DNA of 8,292 bases from NCBI GenBank assembly GCA_051883075.1, contig JBJETA010000144.1, positions 1 through 8,292 on the forward strand, given 5' to 3'. The number at the start of each line of letters is the position of its first letter. The first letter of the stretch is position 1. Source of the DNA: Aminipila sp051883075 (GTDB taxonomy: Bacteria; Bacillota; Clostridia; Peptostreptococcales; Anaerovoracaceae). A program made the position numbers and the translations under genes. The notes under the pieces were generated by a model. That model was given only the letters and a program-made list of their open reading frames with translations. It did no database searches and was not told the origin of the DNA. Positions 5,076-8,292 of this stretch are shown one piece after another.

Positions 5076-6074
5076 CTAAATTATAAATATTTCAAATGCA
5101 TTAAATAAATATCCCACAATAATAATTCCTATCGTGCATATTGCTGCAAAAACAGCAAGCAGCTTTGTCTTTACAGCCTTTTTCAGCATAATCATTGACG
5201 GCAGGCTGAGAGTTGTAACCGCCATCATGAAACTGAGTATGGTTCCCAGCTGTGCTCCCTTTGACAACAAGGCTTCCGCAACAGGTATTGTTCCGAAAAT
5301 GTCCGCATACATAGGCACCCCCACCAGTACTGCGAGAATGACTCCAAATGGATTTCTGCTTCCCAGAACCATCTCAATCCATCTTTCCGGTATCCAGTTG
5401 TGAATCAGAGCACCAATAGCCACCCCCAGAAGGATGTAAGGAAAAACCTTTTTAAATGTAGCTACTACCTGCTCTTTTGCATATATAAGCCGGTCTTTTT
5501 GTGAAAGCTCCGGGCTGTCAATATCTACAGCATTTGCTTTCAGTATAAACTCTTCCACATATTTTTGCATTTTCATTTTTTCAATTAATGTACCGCCTGC
5601 AACAGCTATGATAAGACCCACTATTACATAGGTTACCGCAACCTTTGTTCCAAAAATACTCATAAGAAGTACAAGACTTCCCAGATCCACCATAGGTGAA
5701 GAAATTAAAAACGAAAATGTTACCCCTATCGGAAGTCCCGCACTTGTAAATCCAATAAATAGTGGGATGGATGAACAGGAGCAAAACGGTGTCACCGTAC
5801 CCAGAAGCGCCGCTATGCAGTTAGCTCCTATCCCATGGAAATTTCCAAGTATCTTCTTGCTTTTCTCCGGAGGGAAATAGCTCTGTATATAGGAAATGCC
5901 ATAAATCAACACACATAATAATATCGTAATTTTAATCACATCATAAATAAAAAACTGGATACTGCCTCCCAGCTTCCCTGCCACATCAATGCCCAGGCCT
6001 TCAAGGCCACCGGATATCAGTGCATTAAGCCATTTCATACCCAGTATCTGTTCCTGAATAAAGTTCCATATCAT
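5076..6074 (-). CDS. ArsP/YraQ-family permease (PF03773 type)
   Basis: The 332-residue integral membrane protein has about eight hydrophobic segments in two halves (roughly 40-160 and 208-330) joined by a charged cytoplasmic loop (165-207). Its hallmark is TPFCSCSSIPLFIGF, with C98 and C100 at a membrane boundary; a second family motif, VPMYADIFGTIPVAEALL, lies at 253-270. Characterised ArsP members export trivalent organoarsenicals, and the paired cysteines could bind them, but other family members have unknown substrates. The ATG overlaps the arsR stop (ATGA), indicating translational coupling; the nearest SD-like AAGGAAGG is about 14 nt away. Co-transcription with an ArsR repressor and a thiol-rich thioredoxin supports metal(loid) efflux from the cytoplasm. 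Confidence 0.87.
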   Translation of the reverse strand: MIWNFIQEQILGMKWLNALISGGLEGLGIDVAGKLGGSIQFFIYDVIKITILLCVLIYGISYIQSYFPPEKSKKILGNFHGIGANCIAALLGTVTPFCSCSSIPLFIGFTSAGLPIGVTFSFLISSPMVDLGSLVLLMSIFGTKVAVTYVIVGLIIAVAGGTLIEKMKMQKYVEEFILKANAVDIDSPELSQKDRLIYAKEQVVATFKKVFPYILLGVAIGALIHNWIPERWIEMVLGSRNPFGVILAVLVGVPMYADIFGTIPVAEALLSKGAQLGTILSFMMAVTTLSLPSMIMLKKAVKTKLLAVFAAICTIGIIIVGYLFNAFEIFII

Positions 6075-6364
6075 AAGCAGTCACAGCCTTCCTTTTTGCA
6101 TGACAGATTTTCAATAAATTTTTTGAACCCTTTGAGAGTTTCACAATTTAAAGAATAATGGTGCCATTTTCCTTCTTTTCGGTCATTCACAAGTCCGCAG
6201 TCACACAAAATCTTCATGTGATGCGACAATGTCGGCTGCGTGATTTCAAAAGCCTCCAACAGCCTGCATCCGCATTGTTCTCCGTTTGATAATATTTCTA
6301 TGATCTGCAATCGGTTTGGATCCCCCAAGGCTTTACAGATTGCAGCCACATCAGGTAAATTCAT
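6071..6364 (-). CDS. arsR: ArsR/SmtB-family metalloregulatory repressor
   Basis: The 97-residue winged-helix repressor would be released from DNA by metal or metalloid binding. Seen in sequence: ALGDPNRLQIIEIL, the typical ArsR start of the DNA-binding domain; GEQCGCRLLEAF, with a CxC (C31, C33) at the position of the ELCVCDL arsenic site; a recognition helix, TQPTLSHHMKIL; and a wing, DRKEGKWHHYSL. The C-terminus adds a Cys cluster, CKKEGCDC (C89, C94, C96), a possible further ligand set. I start at ATG 6364 because GAGGTG lies 6 nt upstream; an in-frame ATG at 6415 has no ribosome site and falls inside the operator region. It leads the operon and probably represses it through the repeats upstream. 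Arsenite or antimonite is the likely inducer, but other soft metals remain possible. Confidence 0.9.
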   Translation of the reverse strand: MNLPDVAAICKALGDPNRLQIIEILSNGEQCGCRLLEAFEITQPTLSHHMKILCDCGLVNDRKEGKWHHYSLNCETLKGFKKFIENLSCKKEGCDCL

Positions 6365-6387
6365 TTCTATCACCTCACATTGATTTG

Positions 6388-6458
6388 TATCTATGTATTT
6401 CACAATACTATACATATAGATGCTTATCTATATATTCTACAATACTATACACATAGAT
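6388..6458. repeat. Two tandem 34-bp operator-like repeats
   Basis: Segments 6388-6421 and 6425-6458 match at 30 of 34 positions with a 37-bp period. Both contain CAATACTATACA or a one-base variant, and both are flanked by ATCTAT and ATAGAT, so each is also an imperfect inverted repeat. The right-hand copy covers the promoter spacer, -10 and start region; the left-hand copy lies in the leader. This fits two binding sites for the ArsR dimer, giving tight or cooperative repression. The repressor assignment is inference. Confidence 0.7.
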
Positions 6459-6467
6459 ATTTGTCAA
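6439..6467 (-). promoter_or_regulatory. Sigma-A promoter of the arsR-permease-thioredoxin operon
   Basis: The minus strand has a perfect -35 TTGACA (6467-6462), a 17-nt spacer and a -10 TATTGT (6444-6439). The predicted start is near 6432, giving a leader of about 68 nt to the arsR ATG at 6364. The spacer and -10 lie inside one operator-like repeat, as expected for a repressed promoter. Confidence 0.75.
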
Positions 6468-6481
6468 TGTATACTATAAAG

Positions 6482-6516
6482 AAAATCTCTACCCTGCAAA
6501 TGAGAATAGAGATTTT
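6482..6516. terminator. Terminator of the AraC-type regulator gene
   Basis: A 10-bp stem, AAAATCTCTA/TAGAGATTTT (6482-6491 with 6507-6516), has a 15-nt loop. On the minus strand it is followed by CTTTATAG and lies about 44 nt past the regulator stop. On the plus strand it ends in TTTTTT, so it may work both ways. Confidence 0.7.
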
Positions 6517-6559
6517 TTAATATCCATATTTTAAGTCAGTTCAGTTCTTGATATCAAAA

Positions 6560-7417
6560 TTATTTTTTTCTGACAGGAATCCAAATCTCTGAATGATAAT
6601 TTTCATCCTGTGTTCCCTTAGGATATTTGTTTGGATCATCATACATTTCCACACAGTAGCCTGCTGCAAACTCGTATTCCTTGAGTGCCGGCAACCATTC
6701 GGAAAAAATCTTTGTATTTACATCCTGAAGAGCTGATGGCATTGGACCATCACATGAAAATACCGCCCATGTAAAGGCAGGGATAGTTCTGGTAATGAAG
6801 CCTTCCGGAACTTCTGCAGATGGATTATACAAATCTGCAATCAAATATTCAAAAGTATCATGCCCCATCTTTTCATCAATATTTATTCCGAACATTCCAC
6901 ATACATATTTCCCGTTTCCTTTTTCATAATGCGCTTTCCAGAATACAGGTATTTCTTTCTTGCAGTTTTCATAATCAAACATTTTTGATACGGCAAGCAC
7001 TGTAAAGCTTTCTTTTTCCACGATTCTGTAATTCATAAGATAACCACCTTTCAATGAAATCTCTAATTTCAGCGGCGCAAAGGTTTTAATCATTACATCT
7101 TCCTTTCGCACCATGGCAGGTGATATTCCGTGAAATCTTGTAAATGCCTTTGTAAAACTGTCAGGTGAATCATATCCATACTTCATGGCAATATCAATGA
7201 TTTTTTCATCAGTCGAAGCAAGTTCTCCGCCGGCCAGAGCTAATCTTCGGTTTCTGATATACCCCATCACAGTATATCCACAGAGCATACTGAAACCCTT
7301 CTGAAAGTAAAAGGGCGACATATGAACATAATCTGCAACATCTTCTGCCGATATGTCATCCATAATGTGCTCCTCTATATATTGAATCGCACTCTGTATC
7401 GCATTCATCCATTCCAT
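6560..7417 (-). CDS. AraC-family transcriptional regulator with GyrI-like ligand-binding domain
   Basis: The 285-residue product has an N-terminal AraC DNA-binding domain (about 5-108) with two helix-turn-helix units. The first is near 22-43 (ISAEDVADYVHMSPFYFQKGF). The second is near 71-95 (EKIIDIAMKYGYDSPDSFTKAF), followed by the family signature FHGISPAMVRK. The C-terminal part (about 125-283) is a GyrI/Cass2-like effector domain (YRIVEKESFTVLAVSK, FEYLIADLY, IPAFTWAVFSCDGP, HSEIWIPVRK). This is the Rob/SoxS-plus-GyrI layout, in which the C-terminal domain binds bulky hydrophobic or cationic drugs. AGGAGGTG lies 5 nt before the ATG at 7417. No clear promoter was found in the 124-nt gap to the acetyltransferase gene. 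Its target is not evident; it ends in its own terminator and is separate from the ars-like operon. Confidence 0.92.
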   Translation of the reverse strand: MEWMNAIQSAIQYIEEHIMDDISAEDVADYVHMSPFYFQKGFSMLCGYTVMGYIRNRRLALAGGELASTDEKIIDIAMKYGYDSPDSFTKAFTRFHGISPAMVRKEDVMIKTFAPLKLEISLKGGYLMNYRIVEKESFTVLAVSKMFDYENCKKEIPVFWKAHYEKGNGKYVCGMFGINIDEKMGHDTFEYLIADLYNPSAEVPEGFITRTIPAFTWAVFSCDGPMPSALQDVNTKIFSEWLPALKEYEFAAGYCVEMYDDPNKYPKGTQDENYHSEIWIPVRKK

Positions 7418-7541
7418 CGTATCACCTCCTGCTGTAACAACAGTTTACCGCATCTGAAAATGGTTTTCCCGACTTTTTCTGCTTTCTTTTGTCCTTTTAA
7501 AATACGGTGTTTTCTATTGCTCATATAATTCACTTTTCAAA

Positions 7542-8057
7542 TTAATCATTTCGGAATGCCACATAACGGTAATGCGGCATCTCCACCCCTCTGTAATGTT
7601 TCGTCCATGTATCTATAATTTTCATACCGTTTCTGATGGCCACATTTTGGGATGCAGTATTTGTATCTCTGATAATAGAGCAGACCTCATCTGCTTTTAA
7701 TATTTCAAAAGCGTACTTTTTACAAGCTATAGCTGCTTCCGTAGCATAGCCCTTATGCCAATATTGCCTTTCAAAAAGATATCCTATTTCCAATACTTCA
7801 TCATCTTTCCATGGCTGCATTGTAAGTCCGCATTGCCCAATCATCTGATTTGTTTCTTTTAATATTACGGCCCATAATCCAAAGTTCCATTTTTGGTAAC
7901 GACATATCTGCCTGTCAAGCCATTCCTGAACTTCCATATCACTAAATGCACCTTCATAGGCATACATTGCATCTTCATCCTGCAAAATTCTACACAGTGA
8001 TTTGAAATCTGCCTGTTCCAGCTCCCGTAAATACAACCTCTCTGTTTCAAGTATCAT
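7542..8057 (-). CDS. GNAT acetyltransferase, RimJ/RimL type
   Basis: The 171-residue product is a complete single GNAT domain using acetyl-CoA. It starts MILETERLYLRELEQADF, typical of the RimJ/RimL (Acetyltransf_3) group. The acetyl-CoA pyrophosphate loop is FERQYWHKGYATEA (95-108). The C-terminal helix motif DTNTASQNVAIRNGM (131-145), with Asn and Ser near the CoA, is also present. It is probably cytoplasmic. The acceptor cannot be read; members acetylate ribosomal protein N-termini, small amines or antibiotics. AGGGGG lies 5 nt before the ATG. An extended -10 (TGGTACAAT, 8099-8091) upstream suggests its own promoter, since a terminator cuts it off from upstream transcription. Confidence 0.9.
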   Translation of the reverse strand: MILETERLYLRELEQADFKSLCRILQDEDAMYAYEGAFSDMEVQEWLDRQICRYQKWNFGLWAVILKETNQMIGQCGLTMQPWKDDEVLEIGYLFERQYWHKGYATEAAIACKKYAFEILKADEVCSIIRDTNTASQNVAIRNGMKIIDTWTKHYRGVEMPHYRYVAFRND

Positions 8058-8090
8058 ATTTTCCCCCTTAAATTAGCTTTTAACGGAATG

Positions 8091-8099
8091 ATTGTACCA
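8091..8099 (-). promoter_or_regulatory. Extended -10 promoter element of the acetyltransferase gene
   Basis: On the minus strand TGGTACAAT (8099-8091) is an extended -10 (TGn plus TACAAT), about 34 nt before the ATG. No good -35 is visible 17 nt further up (TGGATT), which extended -10 promoters can tolerate. Confidence 0.42.
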
Positions 8100-8156
8100 C
8101 CAAAGCTTCCAAAAATCCACAGATATACAAAATGGTTATATAGTCCTTTCGAAAGC

Positions 8157-8189
8157 AAAAAGAGAGCAAGGTGTATTTCAACCTTGCTC
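8157..8189 (-). terminator. Rho-independent terminator of an off-window gene
   Basis: A perfect 9-bp stem, GAGCAAGGT/ACCTTGCTC (8164-8172 with 8181-8189), with an 8-nt loop is followed on the minus strand by TCTTTTT (8163-8157). The plus strand has no T run after it. It therefore ends a minus-strand transcript coming from beyond the right edge; no supported gene is visible in 8190-8292. Confidence 0.72.
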
Positions 8190-8292
8190 CCATCGGAAAA
8201 TATGTACTATTCAGTTCAACAAACTGGAATTTGTATATTTGTATTTCTAAATTCATTTTATATGATTATAATTGCAAATCTGTATTGCCGCA

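Noticed and set aside
6365..6415. 17-residue N-terminal extension of ArsR from ATG 6415
   Set aside because: There is no ribosome site, it overlaps the operator repeats, and the ATG at 6364 has GAGGTG at ideal spacing and matches family length.
8082..8256. 58-codon minus-strand frame starting ATG at 8256
   Set aside because: It has no ribosome site, runs through the terminator hairpin and the acetyltransferase promoter, and resembles no protein I know.
1..8292. CRISPR array, insertion sequence or prophage
   Set aside because: No regularly spaced repeats, transposase, integrase or phage-like frames are seen in any reading frame.

Overview
The window looks like a chromosomal segment of a low-GC Gram-positive bacterium of the class Clostridia, most likely Lachnospiraceae. 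This rests on strong AGGAGG-type ribosome sites, AT-rich spacers, a sigma-A promoter of the rRNA type, a clostridial-style ECF sigma/anti-sigma pair, and a permease/thioredoxin pair of a kind I associate with this group. The taxonomic call is inference; no rRNA gene body lies in the window. All protein genes but one are on the minus strand and are read right to left.

Left edge (1-1750): a strong minus-strand promoter (TTGACA-N17-TAATAT) with an A/T-rich upstream tract and a short structured leader reads out of the window and resembles the start of an rRNA or stable-RNA operon. Upstream of it are a small charged, LEA-like 11-residue-repeat protein and an AlkD-type DNA alkylation repair protein. 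The only plus-strand protein gene, a small ABM-fold monooxygenase, diverges from the repair gene. A plus-strand tRNA-Glu(CUC) with encoded CCA and its own terminator follows.

Middle (1949-4713): a three-gene minus-strand operon encodes an ECF sigma factor, a membrane-anchored anti-sigma-like protein and a stand-alone cyclic-nucleotide-binding-domain protein. The second protein carries a DUF1287 (NlpC/P60-like cysteine peptidase) domain at its extracytoplasmic C-terminus. An ECF-type promoter (TGAAAC-N16-CGCTTA) precedes the sigma gene, which suggests autoregulation. This is the most unusual part of the window: the putative anti-sigma factor is fused to a probable cell-wall enzyme domain, and a Crp-like sensor without a DNA-binding domain is appended.

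Middle right (4723-6467): a compact operon encodes an ArsR-family repressor with a CxC metal site, an ArsP/YraQ-type permease with a CSCSS motif, and a cysteine-rich redox-active thioredoxin-like protein. Its sigma-A promoter is overlapped by one of two 34-bp near-identical tandem repeats that look like operators. It probably handles arsenic or another thiophilic metalloid. No clear terminator separates it from the sigma operon, so readthrough is possible.

Right (6560-8292): an AraC-type regulator with a GyrI-like ligand domain and a RimJ/RimL-type GNAT acetyltransferase follow. Near the edge, a strong hairpin terminator probably ends a gene lying outside the window.
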